Below, one piece after another: positions 21,666-33,972 of a stretch of DNA of 64,000 bases. The stretch comes from Prorocentrum cordatum (lineage: Eukaryota; Sar; Dinophyceae; Prorocentrales; Prorocentraceae), in NCBI GenBank assembly GCA_963575745.1, contig CAUYUJ010019948.1, forward strand, positions 608,918-672,917, written 5' to 3'. Below the pieces are notes generated by a model, which did no database searches, was not told where the DNA came from, and saw only the letters and a program-made list of their open reading frames with translations. Position numbers and translations under genes: made by a program. The first letter of the stretch is position 1; each line of letters starts with the position of its first letter.

Positions 21666-22931
21666 ATCGGTTGCAATCCTGTGTTCTCCACAAGATTTGT
21701 ATCGGAATCCTTCAGGTTGCGATCAGTCCGTTTCCACTAGTTGTAATCTGACCGAAATAATTTCTGAACAGTCCAAAATGGTTGTAATCGGTCTTATTCT
21801 CGTCGAATCTGGAGTCGAAGCTGGCGTTGGGGCAGGGCTCGGAGCCGGCGACGCCAGGGCCTGCTCCGCCGGGGTTGGAGGGCAGCCGATGGAGTAGACG
21901 GTGATGGCGAGGATGGAGTCAATGAAGTTGCAGTCGAAGATGCTGCATTGTACTGCTATTTCTGGTCCGCGTCTGCCAGGCCAGCCATTCCAAAGGGGAT
22001 AAGCTGGCATCCCCCGAAGGCGACGGAGAGGGCGTCGTGAAGAACGTCCAGTAAGGTGACGGTCAGGGCGCCAGGGAGGGCGTCGAGTGTGGCGTCGGTA
22101 ACGGCACCAGGAAGCGCGTCGAAAGGTAATCGGGAAGGGTGCAGGGGAGGGCTACGGGAATGGCAGTAGGGGGGGCCTCTGTCAGGCAGAGGGCAGGGTG
22201 CTGGGCAGGGCGTTGGGTGAGGCATCGGATGGGCGTCGGCAAGGGCGCTGGGGGGTGCCTGCGTCGGTGCCCACGTCGGTGTCCGCATCGGCGGTGGTGA
22301 GCTAGTCGATGCGGGCGCCGCCGAGCTGGTCGATGTTGGAGTCCGCGACCCGATCGGCGTGAAGTCGGCGAGCCACGTGGCGCGGAAGTCGGCGACCTGT
22401 TCGGCTCGGGAGTCCGCGAGCTGGTCGGTGCGGGACTTGGCATGGCTGTCGGCGTGGGAGTCGGAGAGTCGGCGCGGGAGCCACCGAGCTGGTCGACGTG
22501 GGCGCCGGTGAGCTGGCCCGTGCGGGAGTCCGGTATTGGTGTCGACGCTGTGTCAATGCCAGTGTCGATGCTTGTGTCGGTGTCGGTACTGCTGATGGTT
22601 TTGGTGCTGGAGTCGGTGCTTGTGCTCGGTCGTCGTCATGTGGGCACCCGAGTGCCAAGCCTCCTCGATCCTGAGTCTGGGGGGCTATCTGGCCAGGGCG
22701 TCCTGGAGTGAGCTGTTAGGAAATATTCAGCGGGAACCGCTGTCGTCCTTCAGGGGCTGGGATATGGACGCTAGACCGCACTGGAGCGGGAGCGCCGTTT
22801 TCTAACAAAATGCAGCCAGCGTCGCGGCGAGAGCGCCCAGAACAGCTTCTGGATATCAGCAATAACGAATATCTAAAAATGATCTTCGTCAACGACGACG
22901 ACGGCGACGACAACGACGACGACGCGACGGC

Positions 22932-22963
<32 letters not shown>

Positions 22964-23400
22964 CGGCGATGGCAACGGCGACGGCGGCGACGGGGACATC
23001 GGCAGGAGGCGCCCGGACCCGCGCGCCTTCGGCGGTCCGCACACCACGCAAGCGGAGCGGGCCCGGCGGTGTGGCCTGCCGCGCGTTGGCTCCGGGGTCA
23101 GGCGCGGCTCCTCTCGGGGAAGCCAGATGCCAGTCGGACTGACCAGCCTTGGGCTTGTCCTTCCCCCCAAGACTGACGATCGGCGAAGCGCCCAGCGGGG
23201 AAGGCAGAGGAGGCGGACATTGCCAGAAGGCTCAGGAGGCCCCTGGCCTTCTGAAAAGCTTCATAGTATTTCTCCTAGGCTACAAGGAGCTTGCCAGCAG
23301 GCCGAACGGTTTCTAAGAAGCCCCGCCGCCTGCTGAAAGGGCCAGCCCCCTCTCATTTCCCCCCTCGGCGCGCCGCCAAGACTAGCCCAGGATTAAGATC
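21666..23400. other. No gene recognised; GTCGG-rich and GAC/GGC repeats
   Basis: Degenerate GTCGG/GGCGTCG words at about 21890-22620, and a (GACGGC)n trinucleotide tract at 22893-22996. Open frames are low-complexity. No recognisable domain. Confidence 0.5.
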
Positions 23401-23505
23401 TCAGGGCTGAGCCTTCAGAAAAACGAGGGAATCCTTAAAATCGGCTCCGAAGAAAGGCGATGCCAGCCGTACGGCTATAAATCTGTTCCAGGGCGGCGAT
23501 ATCCC

Positions 23506-23542
<37 letters not shown>

Positions 23543-24480
23543 AGAGGGCCGGGGACCCTGGACAGGGCCCCCCCTCCCCCCGAACGAATTTCGGATTCCC
23601 TGGGCTGCAAAGAAGCCCACCCCAAAAACCAGACGGCCCAAGAGGCCACAAAGACGCTCCAAGAGGCCTTCAGGAGAGCCCCCAAGAGGCAAAAGTCGCC
23701 CCATTCCCTTAGGAAAACGTACCTGTTTAGCTTATTCGCATGTTGTGTCCTAGCAGCGTCCAAGACGGCCCAAGAAACCTTGGGAATCGCCCCGCAGCGG
23801 CCCAAGAGGCCCCCAAGAGGGCCTCGAGCCGGTCCAAGAAGACCCCAAGACTGCTCCACTACGGACCCCAAAAACCCACGAGGCCCCAAATGCTCCGAAG
23901 AGAGGCCCACGAGGGCCATGGGAGGTCCCCAAGAGGGCCCCAGTTTTTCAGGAGAACCCCACTGCAGCGCAAGACGGCCTCAAAACGGCCCAAGAGGCCC
24001 CCAAGACAGCCCAAGAGGCCCCAAAGACGCCCCAAGAGGCCTTCAGGAGAGCCCCCAAGAGGCACAAATCGTCCCATTCCCTCGGGAAGACGTACATGTT
24101 TAGCTGATTCGCAAAGGTGCCCATGCCCCCAGAGTGCCCCAAAGCTCTTGAGACGCATTCGTGAGGCCCCCACAAAAAAAGGTCTTCCAACGAGGAGCCT
24201 CCGCAAAAAAACCTGCGGTTGACGGGAAAAGGTTCGCAACGCCAGGCGAGAGCGTGGATTAGCGAGAAATACGATGAGGAACGACGAAGAATCGATTTCC
24301 ATTGTTCTTCACTGCGCGACATGGCGACTTGGGCCACGAAGGGGCCCGTGTGGTGGCCACGCGAAGGACCCCGAACGTCATTCCTTTGCACGATTGTGCG
24401 TCTTCCAGAAGGTATCTCCTACGAAGAAATTCACCTAATTGACCCGAATCCTCGGTTCGCAGCAAAATTCCTTTGAAATT
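23401..24480. repeat. CCCAAGAGGCC array (family of 1-3.6 kb, other strand)
   Basis: CCAAGAGGCCCC / CCCAAGACGGCC words, i.e. the reverse complement of the array at the window start. AT islands contain GGAAAACGTACCTGTTTAGC (about 23711) and GGGAAGACGTACATGTTTAG (about 24083). Reverse-complemented, these resemble the ATGTACGTTTT islands of 1-1290. A (TA)n tract at 23508-23538 sits inside. Confidence 0.85.
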
Positions 24481-24576
24481 CGCGTCGAACATAGGGATTC
24501 GGTGCATTCCCAAAGACGAGGAGGAGGACCAGGTGCATGGCGCGAAACGCTATTGCCCCCCACACATGCATACACA

Positions 24577-24578
24577 CG

Positions 24579-24613
<35 letters not shown>

Positions 24614-24916
24614 ATGCACATATACATGCAAATATACATACACATATACATATACATATACATATACAGTATACGTATATATACACACAAATACATACAC
24701 ATATACCTATACATATACACATACACATATATACACATACGAACATACATGTACATATACACATACGTATACATACACAGGCACCTACACATATACATAC
24801 ACCTACACATATACATACACATATACATATACGTATACACATACATTTACATACACATCCACACATGCAACTACCTGCACACACACATCTATATATATAT
24901 ATATATATATATATGC
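24577..24916. repeat. TA and ACATAT-type microsatellites
   Basis: (TA)n at 24581-24610, then ACATAT/ACATAC hexamer-like repeats to about 24890, then (TA)n at 24892-24914. Confidence 0.95.
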
Positions 24917-24949
24917 GTAATTATACATGTGGAATTACACATACAATAT

Positions 24950-26330
24950 AGATAAATACCGCCCCTCCCCCCGGCCCCGGGTTCCACACCACCCCGTGAC
25001 ATCTCGGGGACGCTCCTGGTTCCGCACCCGGCCTTTCCCGGCAGCCTCCGCAGCGCTCCAGGAAGGCCCAAGACGCCTCTCAGGAGACCCCAGAATGCAA
25101 AAGGATAGCCCAAGACGCTCCCAAGCAGGCCAAGTCAGCCTTCCGACGGCTCTCGAGGCTCCCAAGTGGCCTCCAAGAGACCCCAAGAGAGTTCCGAGAG
25201 GCGTCCCCGGACGACCCGAAGAGGCCAAAATCGTAGATTTACATGTGTTTTTCAATGTTTTTGGCTTCTCGCGTTTTCGTCCAACGGTCCAAGAGCGCCG
25301 AAGAGGCTCCCAAGACCGCCCCAAGACCACCCAAGAGACCCTCAGGACGGCCCCGGGACGTTTTTTTAAAATGTTTTTGGCTTCTCGCGTTTCCGAGCTT
25401 CCAATGGTCCAAGAGCGCCGAAGAGGCTCCCAGGACCGCCCCAAGACCACCCAAGAGACCCTCAGGACGGCCCCAAGACAGGAAAAGAAAGCTCCAAGAC
25501 TGCCGAAAAGGCGCCCAGGACAGCCCGAGACCACCCCAGAACAGGCCCAAGATGGGCCTGAGAGCGGGAGCAGGAGACTTCCGGAGACCTCCGAGAGGGC
25601 TTCGGGACCCCCCAGAGGCCCCCAACACACCCCCGATCCCTGAGAGGCCCACAGAAGACCCCGACGAGGCTCCAAGAACAGCCCAACAGCGCTGCGAGAG
25701 CCGTAGGAGAGAGAGCCCAAAGAGGGTAAAAACGTTGATTTCCAATGGTTTTCTAATGTTTTCCGCCTTCTCACGTTCTCCCGCTTCCAACCCTCGAAGA
25801 TCGACGATTTGGGACAACAAGTAATTCCCAGAATTCCTTCTTAAAAAAAATGGGACTCCTACTCGGAGATCCCACACATCCCCTGACATCTGGCCGGTAC
25901 CGCGCCTCCCGGCTTCCCGAAGGGCCCCCAAGACGCCCAAAGACAGCCCAAGACGACCCCAAGGAGCCCCCCAAACGTAAAAAACTGCCCAACACGTTAC
26001 CGCGCAGCCAGAGACACCCTTCCGACAGCTATCCAGGCCTCCAGGAGGCCTCCAGAACCCCAGGGGGTCCGGAAGATCCCACACTCCTGACGGGCCCGGC
26101 TGACAAAACAAAAAACAGCGCCGAACAGCGCCGAGGAAAAACGCTGGAGGTGGGGAGGCGGAGGCAGGGGGGGTGAGATGCGACGCGGAATAAATCCCAC
26201 CAGCCCCTTAGGGCGTAGGTGGTCTAGGGAGTTTCCTCTGCCAACCCCCTTCTTCCCCTTCGGGGAGGGGTTTACCCCTCCCCTTACCCCTCCCCACTGA
26301 CCTGGACGGGGCCGGTCGCGAGGTGTCAGA
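24950..26330. repeat. Degenerate CCCAAGAGGCC array with 116-bp duplication
   Basis: Same short-period family. A 116-bp unit beginning at TGTTTTTGGCTTCTCGCG is tandemly duplicated (25256 and 25372). Other AT islands lie near 25730-25790 and 25840. Short GC-rich segments at 24960-25040 and 25865-25920 share 'TGACATCT'. No gene seen. Confidence 0.75.
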
Positions 26331-27320
26331 GCGTCCAAGATGGCCCAAGACAGCTCCAAGAGCGAACAGGCGAGAAAACACAAAACATTGATTTTACCTA
26401 GGTTTTGGAAGGATTTTGGCATCTTGGGGGGGCCCAAGAGGCGACTCGAGGCACTCTGGAGGGGCGGGGCTAATAAGCACCCCCCCTTCTTTGATAGATC
26501 TCCTCCAAGATGGCCCAAAGAGCGCCCCGAAGGCTCCCAAGAGCGCCCCAAGAGCGCCTCAAGAGGGCCCCAAGAGACCCCAAGAGGCCCCCAAGAAGCC
26601 TCCAAGACGTTGCCAAGAGACCCCCAAGAGGCCCCAAGAGAGTCCAAGATGGCCCAAGACGGCTCCAAGAGCGAAAAGGCGAGAAAACAGAAAACATTGA
26701 TTTTATCTAGGTTTTGGAAGGATTTTGGCCTCTTGGGGGGCCCAAGAGGCGACTCGAGGCACTCTAGAGGGGCAACGCTAATTGGGGACCCCCTCTTCTC
26801 TGATCGATCTCCTGCAAGATGGCCCCAAGAGCGCCCCGAAGGCTCCCAAGAGCGCCCCAAGAGCGCCCCGAGAGCGCCCCAAGAGGCCCCAAGAGGCGCC
26901 CAAGAGGCCTCCAAAAGGCTCCCAAGAGACCCCCAAGAGGCCCAAGAGGCTCCCAAGACGGGTCCAAGAGCGAAAAGGCGAGAAAACAACAAAACATTGA
27001 TTTTACCTAGGTTTTGGAAGGATTTTGGCCTCTTGGGGGGGCCCAAGAGGCGACTCGAGGCACTAGAGGGGCAGCGCTAATTGGGGACCCCCCCTTCTTT
27101 GATAGATCTCCTCCAAGATGGCCCCAAGAGCGCCTCGAAGGCTCCCAAGAGCGCCCCAAGAGCGCCCCAAGAGGGCCCCAAGAGGCCCCAAGAGGCCCCC
27201 AAGAGGCCTCCAAGAGGCCCCCAAGAGACCCCCAAGAGGCCACAAGAGGCTCCCCGAGATACGCAAGAGGCCCCCGGGACCGCCAAGAGGCCCCAAGGAC
27301 GGCCCAAGAGGCCCCCAAGC
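26331..27320. repeat. ~305-bp tandem repeat, three units
   Basis: ATTTTACCTAGGTTTTGGAA recurs at about 26390, 26699 and 27000 (periods about 308 and 301). The rest of each unit is CCCAAGAGCGCC / CCAAGAGGCC short-period sequence. Both strands stay open for long stretches, which I attribute to the repeat. Confidence 0.9.
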
Positions 27321-27545
27321 TCGCAATTGTCCTCCTCCTCCTCCTCCTCTTTTTCTTCCTCCTCCCTCCTCCCCCTCCCCCTCCTCCTCCTCCTCCTCCT
27401 CCTCCTTCTCCTTTTCCTCCTTCTCGTCCTCCTCGTCCTCGCAGTCCTCCATCTCCTCCTCCTTCTATTCCTCCTCCTCCTCCTCCTGCTCCTCCTCTTC
27501 CTCCTCCTACTCCGACGACGACGGCTCCTCCTACATCCTCCCCCT
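27321..27545. repeat. Polypyrimidine (CTC)n tract
   Basis: About 220 bp of CCT/CTC/CTT triplets on the plus strand, nearly free of purines. Confidence 0.9.
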
Positions 27546-27659
27546 CTTGGGGTATATGGCGGCTCACCCCGCCCTTTGTTCTTCTGCATCCTCCCCCGCT
27601 GCCCTCATAACCACCACTCCACTGGGACTCATTTCTGGACGGGCTGGTGGGGATACGCG

Positions 27660-28165
27660 AAGCGTCTAGAATTGATCGAGGCGGAGGGGGCACTGGGCGG
27701 GGGTCTGTGCCCACTGGGCCGCTGGGGGGCGCTGGTCGGGGCGGAAGGGGCACTGGGCGGAAAGTTCAACTGGGCCGCTGAAGAACGCTGGGGATGGGGG
27801 CGCAGGGGCGGGAGGGGGGGGTGCGACGCGACGCGGGTTGGAGCGATCGCGGCGGAGGGTGCACTGGGCGGGAGCTCCACTGGGCCGCGGGGGGGCGTTG
27901 CGGAGGGGGCGCGACGCGACGCAAAATAAAAGGTCCAGGCGGAGGGGGCGCTGGGCAGAATTATCACTGGGGCGCTGGGGAACGCTGGGGAGATGGGGGG
28001 GCGCGGAGGGGGGGGGGGGGGGGGCCGACGCGACGCGGAATAACACTGACGGGGCGGAGGGGCATTGGGCGGCGGTTCCGCTGGGCCGCCGGGGAACGCA
28101 GGGGAGGGAAAGGAACGGGGGCGGGGAGGGGGTGCGACGCGACGCGGAATAAAGTGGTCGGAGCT
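27660..28165. repeat. GC-rich minisatellite with GCGACGCGACGCGGAATAA
   Basis: About four units of 90-115 bp built from GGCGGAGGGGGCACTGGGCGG, CTGGGCCGC and GCGACGCGACGC, ending in AATAA-like motifs. A related GCGACGCGGAATAA also occurs at about 26178. Confidence 0.85.
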
Positions 28166-28872
28166 CTAGACACCCTGCAAGAAAATGAAAACGCACGACG
28201 AGGGCGCACGGGCCTAGGAAAACCACGCTAGCAATTTGCGCGCGGCGCGCGGCCAGCGAAAGCGGCCCAGGATGGGCCAGATGTGCACTGACGAGAGACG
28301 ATATCCAATAAAAAACGCTCAGCCAACGTGGGGGGGAGGCTCAAAGGGGAGCCCTCACCCAGGCGCGCTGAAGACAGGTGGGGGGGCTCAAAAGGGACCC
28401 CCCCCTCCCTGCGCAATCGAAACTCTTTCTCCCCCCTGCGCGCACTGAAGAGGCACCCTCTCCCTACCACCGGCATTCGAAACTCTCTTCCCCCTTCGCG
28501 CACTCAAAGGCGAACCCCCCCCCCGGCACTCGAGCCTCTCTGTCTTTCGCCCCCCCCGCGCTAAAGCCCCCTCCCCCCCCCCCGGCACTCGAGGCTCTCT
28601 CTATTTTTTTGTTGTTTTGTTTTCTCTCTCTCTCTCTCTCTCTCTCACCCCCACCCGCGCTAAGAGAGAGCGCTCCCCCCCCGCGCTCGCGGCTCTCTCC
28701 CTTTTGTTGTTGTTTTGTTTTGTTTGTTCTCTCTCTCTCTCTCTATTTCTCTAGCTCTCTCCTTCCCGCGCTGAGGGAGGGCGCCTCTCTTTCTCTCTCT
28801 CTCTCTCTTTCTTTATTTATTTCTCTCTCTCTTTCTCTCTCTCTTTCTTCTCTTTCTCTCTCTCTCTCTCTG

Positions 28873-28906
<34 letters not shown>

Positions 28907-28924
28907 ATATATATATATACATTT

Positions 28925-28974
<50 letters not shown>

Positions 28975-29079
28975 ATGTCTCTCCCCTCCCCGCGCTAATG
29001 GGGGGGCGCCCCCTCCCCCCCGGCACTTGAGGCTCTCTCTGTTTTGTGTTTTCCTTTTTTCTCACTCTCTTCTCTCTCT

Positions 29080-29126
<47 letters not shown>

Positions 29127-29180
29127 CCCCCCCCCCCCCCCCCGCGCTAAGGGGGGGCCTCCCCTCCATGGCACTTGAGG

Positions 29181-29250
<70 letters not shown>

Positions 29251-29295
29251 AAACACTCTTTTTATATATTTGTTTTTGTTTTTCTATCTCTCTCT

Positions 29296-29331
<36 letters not shown>

Positions 29332-29336
29332 TTTTT

Positions 29337-29378
<42 letters not shown>

Positions 29379-29395
29379 GTATATATATATATAGC
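28166..29395. repeat. CT microsatellites anchored to a repeated C-rich module
   Basis: A module CCCGCGCTAAGGGGG...GGCACTCGAGGCTCTCTC occurs around 28530, 28585, 28690, 29000 and 29145. It is usually followed by (CT)n, so the microsatellite is duplicated together with its leader. (TA)n occupies about 28907-28970. No gene. Confidence 0.85.
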
Positions 29396-29583
29396 CCGGG
29401 CGTTTACTACACTGACCAAGACGATGCATTTTTATCGTGGTGAGAGCGCGAAGGCAACGCGACGTGCGCCGCCGCTGAGCGAAACACAGACTGCAAGATA
29501 GAAACGAGAAAAAGATTCGATCGAGCCTCGAGCTCGAGACCGCACCCGATCCCACATTAGTACTCTGGCCAGCTAGGGCCGCA

Positions 29584-30330
29584 TCACAGGCCACTATAAA
29601 GACTATGCAACCGGTGACTCTTCAAATTTTCAGCAGCACTGATCATGCAGGCAGCGGCGGTAGAGGCGAAGGCGGGAGGGTACGGAGTCGCGATGCTTGT
29701 CCACTTACGCCCTCCAGGCGCATTCCCTGAGAGCTCGATGTGACGCTTTTTAGTACGGCTACAGACTCCCTGCTTCCCTCGGCACGCGAGACAAAGGTCG
29801 AGCGGGCTGCCCCCGTGCCAAACGCCAACACGTGTCGCCTTTTTCCAGGGCGCACCATATTGGCAGAAATCCGAGCAGGCGTCACAGAAAACAAAACTAA
29901 GCATGAGAGCCTTCATTTGCGGTGTCCACCACATGATAGAAGTCCTAGGATTCTCAAGGAAGACTGGCACGTTGAGGGAAATACGCATCTTGATCAACGC
30001 GACACTGAACATGAACGAGGCACTGCCAATCCTGATGCACTCCTTCTCGGCATCCGAAAGGTCTGGCACTCCGAAGGGCAGGTCGCTGCTACGAATGGGC
30101 CTTCCCAAGGCACGAGTCCAAGACGCGCAAGGTGTGCCGAGCCAAAGCGCCCCAACACAGCCTGAGGAGGGCCAGCCTTTGATGACTTTTTGAAAGGGCG
30201 GATCTAGGTGGTCTTCTCTCGCATTGTGTACAATATCGAAGGAAAGCGATATCCCTGAGCGCGCAAAGCGTCTCCAACTCTCCCAGCACCTGAGAATAAC
30301 TCCAAGAAGACCAGCCTCTTCATGGAACGG
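29584..30330 (-). pseudogene. Cytosine-methyltransferase-like domain of DIRS-like element
   Basis: Final domain of the polyprotein. Near 30328-30245 it reads RLVFLELFSGAGRVGDALRA, a SAM-binding motif I. After a frameshift it continues with GALWLGTPCASWTRALGRPI at about 30151-30090 (Pro-Cys of motif IV) and VPVFLENPRTSIMW at about 29960-29925 (ENP, equivalent to the ENV of motif VI). The order FxGxG, PC, ENP is that of C5-cytosine DNA methyltransferases, although spacing is short and no target-recognition region is obvious. DIRS elements are known to carry a methyltransferase domain, usually described as adenine-type; cytosine methyltransferases have been reported in some eukaryotic retrotransposons. 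Enzyme activity is not established. Confidence 0.6.
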
Positions 30331-31640
30331 ACTTGCGGAGTAGCGCTGGCCCTGAAGCAGCGCCGTAGGTACCTGCGGACTTCGTCCTCGGAGAAGTCGC
30401 CGGCAGGCCGCGGGGGGTGGCGCTGCCTGGGCCCAATGCAGCGGCGAGGCGCGAGGGCAGCCGCACCGCCGACAGCGGACCCACGAAGCCCTCGGACATC
30501 ATGTTGCTGAAGTTCGCCTCCACGGCGCGTCCTAACACAAATGCGTCCTCGGGCACCTTCGCCATCTCCAAGAGGAGGCGCGTGGTCTTCCCGTACCTCT
30601 TGAGACTTGTGAGGGTGACCCGCCGGCCTCGGACCTTGACCTCCCCCTGGTTCCTGGAGCCAGTCACGTGGTCGTCGCTCGCGCCGCCGCGCCTCAGCGA
30701 GTAGAGGTGAGGCGACAGCGGGTCGAGGCCGAGGATCCGCACCAGCGACGCGAAGTGGCGCTGCAGCTCCGCGGGCGAGAAAGTCCCAGAGGCTGCCGTC
30801 GGGATGCGACTGAGCCTTGGGGGCCTCCAGCGAGGGCAGCAGCCTGTCGCAGCGGTCGAGCAGGACAGCTGCGTCGAACATCCCCGTCTTGCCCGGGTCT
30901 CCGACCGACGCGTCGTGGAGGAGCAGCCCCCGCGAGCTGCGCTGGCGGCCGGCCGCGATCTTCGGCGCCGCCAAGTGCGAGCCGCGCAGCTGGAACGTCT
31001 CGAGCGGCCGCAGGTAGGCGATGAACGTGAGCGCCGCCCAGATACGTATACGCGGGTGGCCCAAGTGGCGAAGACAGCCCGCCAGGGCTAAGGCCGCCGC
31101 TCGATGGGGGCGGGAGCTTCATGCGCGGAGGCACCCTCCGCCGCCAGGCCACCAGGCAGCGGGTCGCTCTGGGGAGCTCCTCGGCCGTTGCCTTGTAGAG
31201 CTCCGGGAGGAAGTGCGACAGGCTGGCAAGCAGCTTGGAGGCCTCCTCGACGCTCGAGCCCTCCAAGAACTCCGCGTGGAAGCACGAGGCCAGGAGGGTG
31301 TCCAACTCCTGCGGCGAGCTCCAGTCCGTCCCGGTGCTCTGGCAGAAGCTGGCGAATGCGGCTGCTGCGCCCAGGCACAGGCGCTCGGTGCCCGGCTTGA
31401 TGGCCGGGCGCTCCAGCAGGCCGAGGCTGCCGCTCGCCTGCCGTTGCTGCGCCAGGCGGGTCGCTGACGACGCGCGCTGCCCCTTGAACAGGCCGGCCCG
31501 CGACGCTGGTCGAGCCTTCGTCCGCGCCCGCCTCCCGCGAGCGGCCTTCGGCGCCATGCCGAGAGTCGTGGGCGCCACCGGAGGTGTCGGCCTCCGAGAG
31601 CACAGGGAAGGGTGGAAGCGGTGGAAGGGCGTCAGCCGCC
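30330..31640 (-). pseudogene. Tyrosine recombinase of DIRS-like element
   Basis: Spread over three minus-strand frames. The N-terminal helical region is at 31640-31100 (KGQRASSATRLAQQRQASGS then a CLGAAAAFASFCQ block). The first catalytic Arg lies in FIAYLRPLETFQLRG at about 31025-30981. The HxxR box, SPHLYSLRRGGASDDH, is at about 30718-30671, and the nucleophilic Tyr is in LKRYGKTTRLLLEMAK at about 30606-30560. The order R...HxxR...Y matches phage-integrase-type recombinases. It would integrate a circular DNA intermediate without target-site duplication. At least two frameshifts are present. Confidence 0.8.
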
Positions 31641-32674
31641 GGAGTGCTAGAGCCAGGAAGGCTACGCTGCAGACGCTCTCGGCGATGCGGCCCAACGAAC
31701 CAGCCCAGCTTGCCCCGAGAGGGTGCATCCGAAGGGTTGAGCTCCGAGGGGGTCCATCTGATGCGGGGCCGGGACCCAGACACCAACGATAAGCAGGCCA
31801 GCTTGCGAAGAGGCCGAAGAAGATGATGAGAGGCGTCTCGGCCCTTGCAGGCCGCGAGCGCCAACGGCAAGTTGTCTACCAGCAGGGCCGCCCTCCGATT
31901 GAACGCCTCCGATGACCTCAGGATGTGCTTGGCGGCCACCATCAGGGCCTCACCTTCTAGCTCCAAGATGCTGGCGGACCCGAAGACCTTCGAGGCGAGC
32001 ACGGTGACCCACGGGCCCTCCAGGATGCCCCTCGGCACCTCCTCGATCCTGGCATCCGAAACCTCTAGGAACTTCTGAACATCTGTGAACTCGTCGACGT
32101 TATCGATGTTGCCCACGGGGTCCCCAGAGGCTCGAGGCACCCGATCAGGACATGCAGGAAGCGAGCTGCCAGCGGGCTGCCCGCAGACGTCGGAGGGAAG
32201 GTTGAGGGCGTTTTTCCGAGCACGCTCAGCGCCCGCCACATGATACCGCCAGCGCTCTGCGCACCGACCGACAATGCCGGCGCGCTCCGGCGCCACGACG
32301 CGAGTGCACACACCGATGCCGAAGAGAGAGGCGTCGGAGGAGGCGATAACATTATGCCAAGGGATATCGATCTCGGTGAACAGAAGGGGGAGGATCGACC
32401 GAAACGCCCACAGCCCCTGCCGAACACTCGGCCACAGCTTCTGCGGGGCCTCGCCCACAGACTGCATATACTTATAAGTAGCGCTGAAAAAGGCCAGTAC
32501 CTCTCTCCGAAGAAGCGCGATCCAGGCGATGTGCCCCATGATTACCTGAAGAGCCGAGCCGCTGCACACGCCGCGCCTGAGCAAAGCCTCGATGCCGCAC
32601 CGAAGACGCCACAGGCTTTTGGCCTTCACCGAAACCGTTGATCCGTTGGTGAACTCGCGACCGACGAACGACAC
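31640..32674 (-). pseudogene. RNase H-like domain of DIRS-like element
   Basis: Minus-strand frame in phase with the RT but separated from it by a TAG (32693-32695). It starts REVSFVGREFTNGSTVSVK (connection region). RNase H landmarks are VIASSDASLFGIGVC (first Asp), ILELEGEALMVAAKHIL (Glu), ALLVDNLPLALA (Asp) and the terminal WTPSELNPSDAPSRGKL, a form typical of DIRS/Ngaro-type RNase H. Downstream of about 31640 the sense frame changes to the recombinase. Confidence 0.75.
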
Positions 32675-32692
32675 CTCTCGGCTAGCACGGCT

Positions 32693-33896
32693 CTACTCGT
32701 GCACTGAAAGCCCCAGGGGCTCCAATCGGCGGCGTACTCTGTCCAGGCCGTCCTGAACTGCGGCTCGATCCGAGCCAAGAATCACGAAGTTATCGACATG
32801 CCCAGCGCCCGCCGTGTCCGACGCGCGCTGGAGAGACACCGCCGGCAGTCCGTCCTCGATCGTGTTCGTGGCACCGAAACCCTCGTTCACCAGTGCATGT
32901 CGAAGAACGCTCTGACAGATGCGCAGGGCCCAGGACCATCCCATCGGAAGAACGCAGACGCACGGAGCAATCATTTCATCGGGGGCCACTGGGGCCTCGT
33001 CGAGTTCCACGATGCCCAAATGCCTAGCAGCGATCGCGGGCAGCCTAAACATCTCGTGAAGCCCGTCGGGGATCGCAAGCCTATAAAAAGCACACTCGAT
33101 ATCACCAGCTGCAAAGAACGCCCCCCTCCCTACGTTCTCAAACACCGAGAAGGCTCCCGGCGTAGGAAGACGTGTCCGTTGAGGGTCAACAAAACTGGTA
33201 TTAGCAGCTCTCGTGTCAAAGATGAGCCTGAGATCGCCCGATTTTTTCGCAACAAAAAAACACGCCTACGGTGGCAGAACGTCCGGCGGCTCTGCGATAC
33301 TTCACCACCCCGCGCTGCCTCAGCTCCGCTACAAAATCGCCATATGCAAGCGGGTGATGCTTCAGAACTGGATCAGTGTAGGGCCCATTCGGACACAGCT
33401 CCGCGCGCAGAGATTCCGCAGCAGCAGGCGATCTTAGCATCTGATCGCGCCAGCGGCCGAGCCAATCCGAGCCGGCCCGCGCGAGACAGTCGGCGAGCGC
33501 CGACGGAGCGTTGCCCCTAGCGGGCCAAGAGACGCTGCTCTTGACATACGGCCGTTGGGTAGAGGACTCATCCGAGTAGAGACCTGACCCAGCAAAGAGC
33601 GCGTCGAGGGCTCCCTTGCGAAACGAGGGGTCGCCAGGATGGGCGGGGGCACCGAGGTAAGCCGACTCGATGTTCCGAAGGGCGCACTCCTGACTAGCAT
33701 TCCGCACCGAGGAAGGCGGAGCACTGAAACCGAAAAACTGGTTGAGGCAAGCCGCGCCATCGCGAGCCCAGGCCAGAGCGTGCGAACTTCGCGCCAGCCG
33801 CCGGGCGGTGCCACGTGAGAGAGATGCCTCAAAGCGGGCGTCAGAGCCAGCGCCAGGAGCAGGGAGCGGAAAGATATCCCGATGCCGAGCAGACAC
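32693..33896 (-). pseudogene. Reverse transcriptase of DIRS-like element
   Basis: Two minus-strand frames joined by a frameshift near 33230. The first (33216-33896) contains the N-terminal fingers (PYTDPVLKHHPLAYGDFVAE...CCEKIGRSQ). The second (32693-33145 and sequence just upstream) has AAGDIECAFYRLAIP (motif A), CVLPMGWSWALRICQSVL (motif B) and GHVDNFVILGSD (motif C, with VDN where VDD is expected). The MGWSWA form of motif B is characteristic of DIRS-type RTs in this lineage. The replacement of the second catalytic Asp by Asn would be expected to abolish polymerisation. Confidence 0.8.
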
Positions 33897-33972
33897 TGGG
33901 CAGACGCCTCGGAGCAGTTAATTTCAGCTCGTGCAGGCAAGCCAGCCGGAAACGCAGCTGGCCGGGGAAGCA

